Part shown: in pieces, positions 9,282 to 18,017 of the stretch
Position numbering within the stretch: the first letter of the stretch is position 1
How the letters are laid out: each line of letters starts with the position of its first letter
Assembly (NCBI GenBank): GCA_043753895.1
Contig: JAYUWK010000027.1
Span: 62,001-126,000 of the forward strand
Length of the DNA stretch: 64,000 nucleotides
Source of the DNA: WLMZ01 sp043753895
GTDB taxonomy: Bacteria > Actinomycetota > Acidimicrobiia > Acidimicrobiales > Ilumatobacteraceae
Direction: 5' to 3'
Translations under genes and position numbers: made by a program
The notes under the pieces: model-generated
Databases searched by the model: none
Seen by the model: only the letters and a program-made list of their open reading frames with translations
Told to the model about the DNA's origin: nothing

Positions 9282-12200
9282 TCAGCCGGTGAAGTAGCCG
9301 TTGATATCGATGATCACTGCGATCGCCAGGTTGGCCATCAGGTCGAGCGCGCCCGCTGCGGAGAGTTTCAGTACAGCGCCGTTGGCCACCGGTTGACCGA
9401 TGGCGAAGTTGAGGCTCGATGTTCCCGGTCGAGGGGCGCCCGATGGATACGCGGTCAGGAACCCGGGTCCGGTCTCTTCGGCAGCAGTGAGGTTGAGCGA
9501 CACCGCCGATGCCCCCACCGGCACCGCGGGCAGCGGCCAGGCGAGGCCCGCCAGCGCCACGGTGCGCACAGTGTTGCCGACCAATGCGGTCGCCGGCGGA
9601 TTGCGGCTGTCGTAGGCGCGACCGGGGGGCAGCGCCACGAAGAGCCCTGTCGAGTTGCTTGGTGCGCTGCCATCGGTGACGTAGCCGGTGACGTCGACCA
9701 CGATGTGGGTCGCATTGCTGGTGAAGATACTCACCGTGCCGTCAGCACCCAACGGCACGATCACGGTGTTGGCCGAGTCGATCCCGAACGTGTAGTTCAC
9801 CGTCGATGTGGACGGCACCGTGGATGTTGGTTGAGCGCGCAGGAAGCCACTGCCTTCGGCCCCGGTGGCGGTCACGTTCAACACGAGCGCGGCAACCCCA
9901 GTGGTGGGGACACCGATTGCGCCGGGAACGATCACCGACTGGCCGACGGGTTTGTGCGCCACCCACACAGGTGGAACCAACGTGGTGGTACGCGTATCGA
10001 GCACGCGCTCGGGGACGATCGGCATCATCCGCCCGGCCGCCACCGGTCCGGAAGCCGACGAGAAGTAGCCGAGCAGATCGACCACGAGGTGACCGCCCGG
10101 CACGTCGTACAACGAGATCTTGCCGTCTACTCCAACCGGCACGATCGCAAAGTTCGCACGCACGCTCCCCGGCATCGAGACATTCAGCGTGGACGACGAA
10201 CCGTAGGTACTGCGCAGGTATGGAACGGCCTGGATGAAGCCGTTCACCGGAGCACCGACCGAGGTGATGTTCACCGCCACCGCAGTCGCGTCGGCAGGCA
10301 CGCCGGCCACCGACGTGACGGCGAGATCAACGATGTCGTATGGCCGACGTTCCCCGCCCAGTTCCGCTGGACCCACTGGCGAATACGCGCGGGTATCGAG
10401 AAGCCGGGTCGGCAACAGCGGCACATACGCCGACGCCGACGATGCCGAAGCAGGCGGCGGCACCGCTGGCAGGCGCACCTGGCCGTAGCCGTACTTGTTG
10501 TCGGGTCCATCGAGCGGGGACAGATTGCCCTGCGCCACGTTGCGGTCGAACGTGAAGTGCCGGACCGCCGCGGCCAACGGTGGGCCCGGCAGGGCGATCC
10601 CCGCGGCGAGGATCAGCGCGGCCATGCCCGCGACCGTGGGTGCCGCTGCCGAGGTTCCGTTGAAGCACGGAGGGTTGGTACTGGATGTGTAGATGGTGCT
10701 GGCCAAACACGACGGCGCCGACACATCGGGCTTGGTGCGACCGTCGTTGGTGGGCCCCTGCGACGAGTACGGCGCCAGCGCCTCGGGATGTTGCGGAGTG
10801 TCGACCGGGTTCACCTGACCAAGAGCCGGATCGATCGCGCCCACGGCGACCAACATCGGGCTACGCGAATCAACGACCGGCTTGCTCGCCGAGTAGGCCG
10901 CCTGCGAGCGATTGAGCTCGAGGTACCCCGAACCGAGCGCGAACTCCAAGGTATCGAGCGGGCCGACGGTCGGCGTGGCAACCTTGCGCTTGATGCGCAC
11001 ATACGAGATGCCGTGCGCGAAGCCGAATGAATTGCCGGGGCACAGAATGCCGTCGGACATCTCCAGCGGTGGGGCTCCGATGGCCTGATTGGCATCCTCG
11101 GTGATCAGCAATCGCAAGTCGGCGGGGTTGTAGTTCTCGTCGGCGATGGTCTGGGATGGATTCGACGGGTCGGGTATCCGGTGGATGAGATCAGGATTGC
11201 TGATCGGCTCGTACGCCTCGAAGCTGTAGTCGGTGCGCAGATTTGTGGGCAGGGCCCAATCACTCCATCGAAATCCGTCGAGCACTGTGTAACAACCGCC
11301 GTTCACCCGAAGAAAGGTGTCGACTCCTGGACCGTTGTCGAAGTCGACGTAGCCGTCATCGGCCGTACCCGGATAGTCGAGACTCAACGGAACCGTGACG
11401 CGTGTGTAGTTGTCGATGGCATCGTTACCCGCTGAGTTGAACCAGGTGATGCCCTTGCTCGTGGCATAGTCGACCACGCTGTCGAGTGGGCCCGAGCCAT
11501 CACCCGGCCCGTCGTAGGCAGCGCCCAACGATCGGCTGATGATCGAGACTCCGTTCTGCGCGAACCAATCGATCGCGGCGCGAAGATCGCTGGCCGTGGA
11601 CACCGTTGCGAGATACAGCTCCGCACCCGGCGCCATGTCCTTGATCACCTGCGCAACGGCGACACCGTGTTCGAATCCATCACCGTTGTTGACGCCGATC
11701 TGCAGGCCCGGGTCGCAGACACTGATCGGGATCTGGAAGGTGTCGAGGCAAAAGATGTGTGCGCTGTCGGGCACAGGACCTTCCTCGCTTGCGTTCCACA
11801 AGCCGCGATCGAAGTAGTCGACGATGCCCACCTTCACCGAGCCGGCCACGCCCGCTGCCTGCCATGCCTGGGCGTTGGTGAGCGCGACGTTGGAGCCCAC
11901 GATTCCCCCGGTGCCCGGGCCGATGGCGATGCGCGGTGGCTGTTGCACGGGTGGACGCGTGACGGCGTGTGGCGCCTGCACGAAGCCAACGCCGTCGGAC
12001 AGTGCCAAGGCGTCCACGCTCGCGGTGGGCACGCGAACTTGCACCACCTGACCATCGACTGACCCGGTGACGACACCGCCGAGTTGCTGAGCACGCCTGC
12101 CGACCGAACCGGGAGAAGTGGTGAGCACCTCGACATCCACCATCGGCGCCTTCTCCCCCCGACGCGGCCCGGCACGGTTCGCCGCCGCGATGTTGTCGCG

Positions 12201-12356
12201 CAGACGTGGATCACCAATCGGGTCGTGCGGATCAGCGGGTGAGTGCGGCAGGCCAGCGCCCGGCGCCGCGCGTGGAGCCGACACAACTGGCGCCACCGGC
12301 ATCGCGATCATCGCGGTCAGCACGCATGCTCCGACGATGCGCCAACGCCCTGTCAT
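9282..12356 (-). CDS. Secreted subtilisin-like (S8) serine peptidase with three C-terminal repeats
   Basis: A 1024-residue exported protein. A signal peptide occupies about residues 1-27. The S8 domain has the Asp in VGIVDYFDRG (near 180), the His in GDGFEHGVAVAQ (near 230) and the nucleophile in NGTSAAAPTVAGMAAL (near 590). The rest is three copies of a domain of about 110 residues, each starting with a (L/V)LDTR or YDSR motif and ending in VVDLLGYF, VVDVTGYV or IIDINGYF. Such repeats are usual in secreted proteins of marine Actinobacteria and probably mediate surface or substrate binding. No sorting signal is seen. The ATG overlaps the stop of the Nudix gene (ATGA). The same repeat end appears in the relic at 35.2 kb. 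Confidence 0.9.
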   Translation of the reverse strand: MTGRWRIVGACVLTAMIAMPVAPVVSAPRAAPGAGLPHSPADPHDPIGDPRLRDNIAAANRAGPRRGEKAPMVDVEVLTTSPGSVGRRAQQLGGVVTGSVDGQVVQVRVPTASVDALALSDGVGFVQAPHAVTRPPVQQPPRIAIGPGTGGIVGSNVALTNAQAWQAAGVAGSVKVGIVDYFDRGLWNASEEGPVPDSAHIFCLDTFQIPISVCDPGLQIGVNNGDGFEHGVAVAQVIKDMAPGAELYLATVSTASDLRAAIDWFAQNGVSIISRSLGAAYDGPGDGSGPLDSVVDYATSKGITWFNSAGNDAIDNYTRVTVPLSLDYPGTADDGYVDFDNGPGVDTFLRVNGGCYTVLDGFRWSDWALPTNLRTDYSFEAYEPISNPDLIHRIPDPSNPSQTIADENYNPADLRLLITEDANQAIGAPPLEMSDGILCPGNSFGFAHGISYVRIKRKVATPTVGPLDTLEFALGSGYLELNRSQAAYSASKPVVDSRSPMLVAVGAIDPALGQVNPVDTPQHPEALAPYSSQGPTNDGRTKPDVSAPSCLASTIYTSSTNPPCFNGTSAAAPTVAGMAALILAAGIALPGPPLAAAVRHFTFDRNVAQGNLSPLDGPDNKYGYGQVRLPAVPPPASASSASAYVPLLPTRLLDTRAYSPVGPAELGGERRPYDIVDLAVTSVAGVPADATAVAVNITSVGAPVNGFIQAVPYLRSTYGSSSTLNVSMPGSVRANFAIVPVGVDGKISLYDVPGGHLVVDLLGYFSSASGPVAAGRMMPIVPERVLDTRTTTLVPPVWVAHKPVGQSVIVPGAIGVPTTGVAALVLNVTATGAEGSGFLRAQPTSTVPSTSTVNYTFGIDSANTVIVPLGADGTVSIFTSNATHIVVDVTGYVTDGSAPSNSTGLFVALPPGRAYDSRNPPATALVGNTVRTVALAGLAWPLPAVPVGASAVSLNLTAAEETGPGFLTAYPSGAPRPGTSSLNFAIGQPVANGAVLKLSAAGALDLMANLAIAVIIDINGYFTG

Positions 12357-12988
12357 GTCTGGATCTCTCGCCGCTCGCGTACCGAACGAAGCGCGCCGAT
12401 CAGGCCGACGTCGGCAATGGCGATGGCATCGTCCCAACCGAACCAACGCGCGTCGGGGCTCTCTCCCGGGAGTGGCGATGGGTCGAGATCGGGCGCGTGT
12501 AACAAGTAGCGCAGGTCGAGGTGAGTGTGCCCGCGAGGACCCGGATGCACATCGACGTGCACGAGCTCGGGACCGGTTGGTGGGTGTGTCGCGACAAGGC
12601 CGGTCTCTTCGATCGTCTCGCGCAGTGCGGCGTCCCACGGCAGTTCCCCTGGCTCGATGTGTCCGCCGGGCTGCAGCCAGATACCGAGACGCTTATGGAG
12701 ATGCAAGACCACGCCGCGTGGGCCGACCACAATCGACGATCCGGTGACATGCACGACATCTGCGTGTTCGCTGAAGGGGTGCTCGAGCCGATCGAAGTGC
12801 TCGACGAACTCGGCCAGCGAACGGGCCTCACGTTCGTCCACCGGCACGCGGGCCAGCACCGCATGGCGAATGGCATCACGGAGGGTCTGACGGGTTTCGA
12901 TCTCGTCACCGTAGCGATATGTGACACGCAGTTGCGGTCGCTGTGACTCCAAATCGCAACCGTTCCAGACGGAGCCGGATTTCGTCAT
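12353..12988 (-). CDS. Nudix hydrolase
   Basis: A protein of about 211 residues with a Nudix box GGHIEPGELPWDAALRETIE followed by ETGL. It is preceded by ADVVHVTGSSIVVGPRGVVL and HLHKRLGIWLQPGG, a strong match to an actinobacterial Nudix subfamily that begins with a helical segment (DAIRHAVLARVPVDEREARSL). ATG 12988 is the best upstream start, but the first 25 residues are not family-like and a GTG about 20 codons later is possible. Its stop overlaps the subtilase start by 4 nt, so the two are co-transcribed. The substrate is not predictable. Confidence 0.85.
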   Translation of the reverse strand: MTKSGSVWNGCDLESQRPQLRVTYRYGDEIETRQTLRDAIRHAVLARVPVDEREARSLAEFVEHFDRLEHPFSEHADVVHVTGSSIVVGPRGVVLHLHKRLGIWLQPGGHIEPGELPWDAALRETIEETGLVATHPPTGPELVHVDVHPGPRGHTHLDLRYLLHAPDLDPSPLPGESPDARWFGWDDAIAIADVGLIGALRSVRERREIQT

Positions 12989-13111
12989 GGAAAACGTCAA
13001 GAAACCTTCTTTAGTCGCGACGGATTCGCGCCGATAGATCAGTGTCCGAGCAGTCGGCACCGATACACACGCACCGATCTGCGCTTCACAACAACTGGCG
13101 GAAGAAACCTC

Positions 13112-13885
13112 ATGGCTGAACCCGATGCACAACTTGCACCTCGAGTGTTGATCGCCGTTGGCGACCCCCTCCTGCGTCGCGTTGCATCCTCGGGTCTTCG
13201 TGACCGGGGATTTTCTGTCAGCGCCACGAACGAGGAATCCGCAGCCGTGGTGCTCGCCCGTTCGTTCGCACCCGACGTGATCCTGGTCGATCTGCTCCTG
13301 CACGGCCCGACCGGCGGCACCCTGTTTGACGCTCTGCGCGGTTCCGCCGATTGTTATCTCGTCGGTCTTGCGCCACCCGATTCCGAAGATGCACGCATTC
13401 GTGCGCTGCGCGCCGGCGCCGACGATGCGGTGTCGCTACCGATCTCTGCAGACGAACTCGCGGCGCGCTGTCAGGCGTTGCTGCGTCGACCGCGACAGCT
13501 GCACGCCCGCTGGGATCCGATGGCAGCCTCGATGGTTCGCATCGGACCCATGCAGGTGGACCTCGGCCGCAAGGAACTCCGCGTTCGTAATCACGACGTA
13601 CCGGTGACCCGGATCGAGTTTGCTCTGTTCGAGCAACTCTGTCGCCGACCCGCAGAAGTGTGCTCACGCGTGCATCTGCTCGAGCAGGTGTGGGGCCCCA
13701 ATTGGGTGGGCGACACACATGTGGTCGATGTGCATCTGTCGAACCTGCGCCGCAAGTTGCAGCGCCACGCGCCAGAACTGCGGTTCATCCACACCGTGCG
13801 TGGCATCGGGTTCCGCCTGAGCAACGACTTGCTGCGCGCTGAGCGCGACCGACGTGGCGACGATGCAATGAGTGCCACCGCCTGA
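13112..13885 (+). CDS. OmpR-family response regulator with an atypical receiver domain
   Basis: A 257-residue protein: receiver domain at about residues 10-125 and a winged-helix DNA-binding domain at about 145-240 (TRIEFALFEQLCRRP, HVVDVHLSNLRRKLQRH, FIHTVRGIGFRL). The phosphoacceptor Asp is present (VILVDLLLHG), but the two N-terminal acidic residues that hold Mg2+ are replaced (VLIAVGDP instead of VLVVDDEP-type), and the conserved Lys before the last helix is Leu (VSLPISADEL). The receiver may therefore work without phosphorylation. No histidine kinase gene is adjacent. It converges on imuB. Confidence 0.88.
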   Translation: MAEPDAQLAPRVLIAVGDPLLRRVASSGLRDRGFSVSATNEESAAVVLARSFAPDVILVDLLLHGPTGGTLFDALRGSADCYLVGLAPPDSEDARIRALRAGADDAVSLPISADELAARCQALLRRPRQLHARWDPMAASMVRIGPMQVDLGRKELRVRNHDVPVTRIEFALFEQLCRRPAEVCSRVHLLEQVWGPNWVGDTHVVDVHLSNLRRKLQRHAPELRFIHTVRGIGFRLSNDLLRAERDRRGDDAMSATA

Positions 13886-13915
13886 TTCGTGGCGACGCGC
13901 ATCACGCGCATTGCA

Positions 13916-15550
13916 TCACGAGTACACCGCTGTCACCCACCACTGCTGATGCTCCACCACGGCCAACAGTGCTGAGCCACGATCGGTGGTGAACTGGAAC
14001 CGCGCCATGCGCCGATGCTGCTGGGTGTCCCACCAACGTTCGTCGATCGGCCAAGGTCCGGCCCATGCCGTGATGGTCTCGGCATCGCGGCCCTGCACCG
14101 ACACCGCTGCCGGAGCAGCACTGAGCGCACCACGACCATTCACCCGTACCACACGACCCGCTGCATCGAACACCTCAGCCGGCGCAGCCTCGGGCATCAC
14201 CGTGGCCGGGGACGGCGCCGGTAGGTGCCCAGGCCAGGGCGCATCGGCAACGGCGAGCCGTTCGGTGGGCTCGGTGACATCGGCTTGATCCACCGAGACC
14301 CAGGCATAGGTATCGGATGGTTGCCGGCCGCCACGCCATGCCGGCACGAACACCTGCTGTTCGCCAATGAGCCCGGCCACACGCGCCACTGCCCGCGCCG
14401 CCCATTCGTCGGCCTCACTACGACCGCCCCAGAACCCGAGTTGATTGCCGTCGTCGGAGCAGACCTCGTCGGGGGTGAGTTGCAACAACACCACACCGCT
14501 GCTCAGACCACCGGGCTGTTGGATCCAACCATCGAGCTGCCAACGCACACGCTCGACAATGGCCGCGACGCTGAGTCCATTGGGTCGGTACCACAGGTGC
14601 TCGCTGCGCTCGCCGTGCTCGGTTTCGGCGACAACCGCCAAACGGGTGCACACCCGGCCATCGGCGCCCAACCGAGCATGCAGTTGTTGGGCGAGTTGCT
14701 TGGCCGCGAACACCAATGGATCGAGCATGTGCACCGGGTCGTCGAAGGCCAGCGACACGAGCAGGTCGGGTGGCGGGGTGGCGGTACCGGGTGGGCGATC
14801 ATCGCCACCGGAGGCGATGCGATGCGCGAACGCGCCCGCTGGGCCGAACCGTGCCAGTACATCGGGAGCGGGCAACGCGGCGAGATCACCGAGGTGATGC
14901 AGGCCGAGTCGATGGAACAGATCGACGGTGTCAGTCGCGATGCCACCGGCCTCGCGCAGGGTAGACACCGGTAACTGCGCCAGGTACGCACGTGTTGCCG
15001 CGGAGCCGGAGTCGATGACGATGGGCGCAGGTGCCAACTGCTCGGCTGAATGACGCGCTGCGACCCCGGCGGTGAACCGACCATCGGCGATACCGATACC
15101 CACGCACGCGCTCGGCACGGCATCGCGCACGAGTTGAGCGACGCGTACTGCCATGGCGTGCTCGCCACCGAAATAGCGCGAGGGCCCACGCGCCAAGAAC
15201 GTGAGCGAACCCGGTTCGGTGGTCTCGAGGCGCGGCACCATCTGGGCCACGCTGCGCACTGCGGCCTCGAACTCGCGACCATCGCGGGCGGCATCGTGAT
15301 CGATGATGCGCAATGTCGGACAGATGCGCTGCGCCTCGCGGCGGCGATGGCCCTGGCGTACACCGGCGATCGCTGCAGCCGGGGTACGCGCGATCACCCG
15401 ATTGGCGTGCAACACAGCGGCTGGTTCGAGCGGCGATGCACCCGCGGCCACCACCGCCCAGTCGGGGCACCAGACCACGACCAGACGCGGTACTACCGAC
15501 GGTGACTGTGCTGCCGGGGACTGGGGTGACGCGGACTGGCGGGACCCCAT
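13916..15550 (-). CDS. imuB: ImuB, Y-family polymerase-like mutasome subunit
   Basis: A 544-residue protein of the DinB/UmuC-like fold. ImuB is thought to be a catalytically dead scaffold that recruits DnaE2 to the beta clamp. In keeping with this, the position of the first catalytic Asp is changed (LVVVWCPDWAVVA). The fingers and thumb parts are recognisable (RRREAQRICPTL, DTVDLFHRLGLHHLGDLAALP). A clamp-binding motif QLGFWGG lies at about residues 385-391, close to the QLxLW type. It starts 3 nt after the imuA' stop, so the two form an operon. Confidence 0.9.
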   Translation of the reverse strand: MGSRQSASPQSPAAQSPSVVPRLVVVWCPDWAVVAAGASPLEPAAVLHANRVIARTPAAAIAGVRQGHRRREAQRICPTLRIIDHDAARDGREFEAAVRSVAQMVPRLETTEPGSLTFLARGPSRYFGGEHAMAVRVAQLVRDAVPSACVGIGIADGRFTAGVAARHSAEQLAPAPIVIDSGSAATRAYLAQLPVSTLREAGGIATDTVDLFHRLGLHHLGDLAALPAPDVLARFGPAGAFAHRIASGGDDRPPGTATPPPDLLVSLAFDDPVHMLDPLVFAAKQLAQQLHARLGADGRVCTRLAVVAETEHGERSEHLWYRPNGLSVAAIVERVRWQLDGWIQQPGGLSSGVVLLQLTPDEVCSDDGNQLGFWGGRSEADEWAARAVARVAGLIGEQQVFVPAWRGGRQPSDTYAWVSVDQADVTEPTERLAVADAPWPGHLPAPSPATVMPEAAPAEVFDAAGRVVRVNGRGALSAAPAAVSVQGRDAETITAWAGPWPIDERWWDTQQHRRMARFQFTTDRGSALLAVVEHQQWWVTAVYS

Positions 15551-15553
15551 GCG

Positions 15554-16312
15554 TTATCCGGTCTGCTGCAACGCGACCGTATCGACCGAAACCGGGTCGC
15601 CTGAAACTGGGTCGCCTGAAACCGTGTCGCCTGAAACCGCAACCGGCTGGACCGCTTCGATACCCCCGTTTGCCCCGGGTAACCACAGCTCTGCTCGGCG
15701 CTGACGGGCCAGCCGACGGCCACTGACCGACACCGCGAGACGCCGACGCGCGAGCCGACCCGAACCATCGCCAAGCCCCTCCCACGTACCGGCTTGGGCG
15801 GTGACGACGAGATCGCAGGTGAACCGGCCGGGATCGCCCACCACTACGAGCACCGCGCCACGAGACTGCACGCGCGCCTGCAGCCGGCGGGCGGTACCGG
15901 CGTGGACATTCGCATGAGTGCGGATGACCACGAGATCGAAACCGTCGACGAGCGCCGCGGCCATGTTGGCCCACGCGTTCTCGCCAGTGTTGCCAGTGTC
16001 GGCCACCATCACCAGTCGCTCGAGGGCAATGCCCAACTCGGCCGCAGCACGCAGACCCAATGCGGGCAGCCCAACGACGGCCAACCACGAACCGGTAGCC
16101 GACGCACCGGCCACAACAGCAAGAGCAACCGATACTGCAGTTGTGCCCTGACAACCAATGGTGCAACCACGGGTGAGACCGGCGTCGGGGAGCAGCGGTT
16201 CAAGCGCAGGAACCACTGGCAGCAGGCGATCGCGGGCGAATGACACGGGCCCGATGGCGGGCACGAGTTGTGTCAATCGCTCATGGCGAGACTGCAGTGA
16301 ACCACGATCCAT
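15554..16312 (-). CDS. imuA': ImuA', RecA-like accessory mutasome protein
   Basis: A 252-residue RecA-superfamily protein that precedes imuB in the canonical order. Core strands are visible (WLAVVGLPALGLRAAAELGI, LERLVMVAD, DGFDLVVIRT, GAVLVVVGDPG), while the Walker A loop is degenerate (GCQGTTAVSV), as expected for ImuA'. The C-terminus ends in a short tandem repeat VSGDTVSGDPVSGDPVSVD, encoded by repeated TCGCCTGAAAC units at about 15590-15640. A SOS box lies 12 nt before the start. Confidence 0.85.
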   Translation of the reverse strand: MDRGSLQSRHERLTQLVPAIGPVSFARDRLLPVVPALEPLLPDAGLTRGCTIGCQGTTAVSVALAVVAGASATGSWLAVVGLPALGLRAAAELGIALERLVMVADTGNTGENAWANMAAALVDGFDLVVIRTHANVHAGTARRLQARVQSRGAVLVVVGDPGRFTCDLVVTAQAGTWEGLGDGSGRLARRRLAVSVSGRRLARQRRAELWLPGANGGIEAVQPVAVSGDTVSGDPVSGDPVSVDTVALQQTG

Positions 16313-16323
16313 CGACTCAGTAT

Positions 16324-16339
16324 ACGAACAGATGTTCGA
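16324..16339. promoter_or_regulatory. SOS (LexA) box upstream of imuA'
   Basis: ACGAACAGATGTTCGA contains CGAACA-GA-TGTTCG, the exact reverse complement of the 14-nt core upstream of dnaE2. Its position just before the imuA' start implies LexA control of the imuA'-imuB operon. Confidence 0.85.
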
Positions 16340-16365
16340 TCTGTCTACAGCGCTGAGCAGACCCG

Positions 16366-17307
16366 TTACGAGCCCGCCGACTGGCCAATTTCCACATCGT
16401 CGAGTGGGCCGACATCGAGCTCATCGGGCAGACGCGACCCCAGATCATCGAGCAGCGCCACGAAAGAACTGCCATCTGCGGCGAAGTCATGCGCTCCGAG
16501 CGCCATGGCGTGTTCCTGATCCCTGACAGCCAAGCCACCGACCACCACGTAGACCAGTGGTGCCGCCTCGCGCACGGCCGCAATAACAGCCCTCGCCGCG
16601 TCGAGATGATCGTCGATACTCACCGAGACACCCACCGCAACAACATCTCCAGAGGCCGCAACGGCGTGGGCAAAGCTGGCGGCGGGCATGTCGGCACCAA
16701 GGTCGGAGACTTCCCACCCGGCTTGGCGGACGAGATCGGCCAGGATCGCAATCGGTAGCGAATGTCGCTCGCCGGCCGGCGCCCCGACTACCACGACACC
16801 ACGTGTGCGCCCTCGGCGCGCGAAACGCGGTCCGAGCCGACCGATCAGGCGCATCGCAATTCCACTGGCCCGGTGTTCGACCGAGATATCGAGCTCGCCA
16901 TCGGCCCACCGCGTACCGATGGAGCTGAGTGCAGGCGACAACACACCGACATAGATGTCGTCGAGATCGGCACCCGCTGCGAGAGCGGCTTCGATCACGT
17001 TCCATGCACCCTGGGCATCGCCCGCGATCAAGCGTTGCTCGAGCCGTTCGGCCCACGGGGCACGCCGACGACTGCCCTTCCTGGCTGGGGCCACGCCCGT
17101 ACCGGCACCAGTTCCTGCGCCCGACTGGAAGTCATCAAGATCGGTCCGAGCGACGCGCCACGTACCGCCCACCTTGGCAGCGCGCAGCAGACCCAGTCGC
17201 ACATAGCGATAGGCCGTCATGTAATGCACGCCAAGGACATCGGCTGCTTCATGCAACGTCAGTTCCTCTTCGCTCACGCCACGTCCTGTCTGCTCAACAC
17301 TGCTCAC
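16366..17307 (-). CDS. Excisionase/MerR-type HTH regulator with B12-binding domain (CarH/LitR-like)
   Basis: A 313-residue protein. Residues about 15-60 form a helix-turn-helix of the MerR/excisionase kind (LTLHEAADVLGVHYMTAYRY). After a Gly/Thr linker comes a helical four-helix cap domain (DLDDIYVGVLSPALSSIGTRW, DISVEHRASG) and a Rossmann cobalamin-binding domain from about residue 180 (GVVVVGAPAGERHSLPIAIL, GWEVSDLGADMP). The ERHSLP loop stands where the DxHxxG lower ligand usually is. Proteins of this build are light- or B12-responsive repressors. No carotenoid or photolyase gene is adjacent. The start is GTG at 17307. Confidence 0.85.
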   Translation of the reverse strand: MSSVEQTGRGVSEEELTLHEAADVLGVHYMTAYRYVRLGLLRAAKVGGTWRVARTDLDDFQSGAGTGAGTGVAPARKGSRRRAPWAERLEQRLIAGDAQGAWNVIEAALAAGADLDDIYVGVLSPALSSIGTRWADGELDISVEHRASGIAMRLIGRLGPRFARRGRTRGVVVVGAPAGERHSLPIAILADLVRQAGWEVSDLGADMPAASFAHAVAASGDVVAVGVSVSIDDHLDAARAVIAAVREAAPLVYVVVGGLAVRDQEHAMALGAHDFAADGSSFVALLDDLGSRLPDELDVGPLDDVEIGQSAGS

Positions 17308-17333
17308 CGGCTACTCATGATGAACAGCGACCC

Positions 17334-17343
17334 GTTGTACAAC
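17334..17343. promoter_or_regulatory. Palindrome GTTGTACAAC upstream of the B12-binding regulator
   Basis: A perfect 10-bp palindrome lies 27 nt before the regulator start codon, in the only upstream intergenic DNA. It is a candidate operator for autoregulation; I infer this from position and symmetry only. Confidence 0.35.
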
Positions 17344-17423
17344 GACAATGTCAACGTAGAACCGGAGTCGGACTGATGCGCAACCGTGCCGCAATGTTTA
17401 CGTGTGGTCTGCACCAACAGCGC

Positions 17424-17894
17424 TCAGGCAGGGTGATTGGCCGTCCACTTTGCCATCGCGGCGCGGCTGCGCTCGAGCAGGGCGGCGGGGACGCGCTTTT
17501 CGATCTCGCTGAGACCTCCAGCGGCACTTGCGCCAGTGTCGGCAGCACCTGCTGCGGCCACTGGCTCATCGGCCGGAACGAGATCTTCGAATGCGGGCGG
17601 GGCCATGCCCGGCTTCCAGTACTGATACATGTTGCGGATCACGTCGAACAGGCCTTCGGAACCAAAGCCCTTGTTGATGTCGACCGTGACCACGTTCATG
17701 TAGAGATGCACACTGCCCACCTGACCGGTGCTGAACAGACGCCGGGCCAACTCGGCCGCAGGCCGCGGTCCGATCGCATCGGCTGGCGAATGAAACGACT
17801 CGTGCCCGGAACCGGTGAGGTTGCGGTTGAGTTCGTAGCGCACCATCCCCGGGACGGTGCTCTTGTTCTCGATGACGCCGACGAGTTGACCCAT
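17424..17894 (-). CDS. NifU/Nfu N-terminal-domain-like protein
   Basis: A 156-residue protein. Residues about 10-100 resemble the Nfu N-terminal domain: MVRYELNRNLTGSGHESF, ELARRLFSTGQVGSVHLYMN and VVTVDINKGF. In full Nfu proteins this domain precedes a CxxC Fe-S scaffold domain; none is present here. Instead the tail is Ala-rich and ends in a charged helix (EKRVPAALLERSRAAMAKW). It is divergent from the acyl-CoA dehydrogenase gene. A second, shorter protein of the same kind is encoded at 22.1 kb. A role in Fe-S protein assembly is possible but unproven. Confidence 0.65.
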   Translation of the reverse strand: MGQLVGVIENKSTVPGMVRYELNRNLTGSGHESFHSPADAIGPRPAAELARRLFSTGQVGSVHLYMNVVTVDINKGFGSEGLFDVIRNMYQYWKPGMAPPAFEDLVPADEPVAAAGAADTGASAAGGLSEIEKRVPAALLERSRAAMAKWTANHPA

Positions 17895-18017
17895 AAGCCG
17901 ACAGGCTAGTTCGCTACGCGCACCGCGACCTACCCGCGTGGCCCACATGCGGCATGCAGCCATATCGAGTCGACGCCCAGCTAGAAGCCGACACGGTTGT
18001 CCCACTACGTTGACGCC

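Noticed and set aside
9279..11030. A 583-codon plus-strand frame opposite the subtilase gene
   Set aside because: Arg/His-rich shadow without any family resemblance; the minus-strand protein has a complete catalytic triad.
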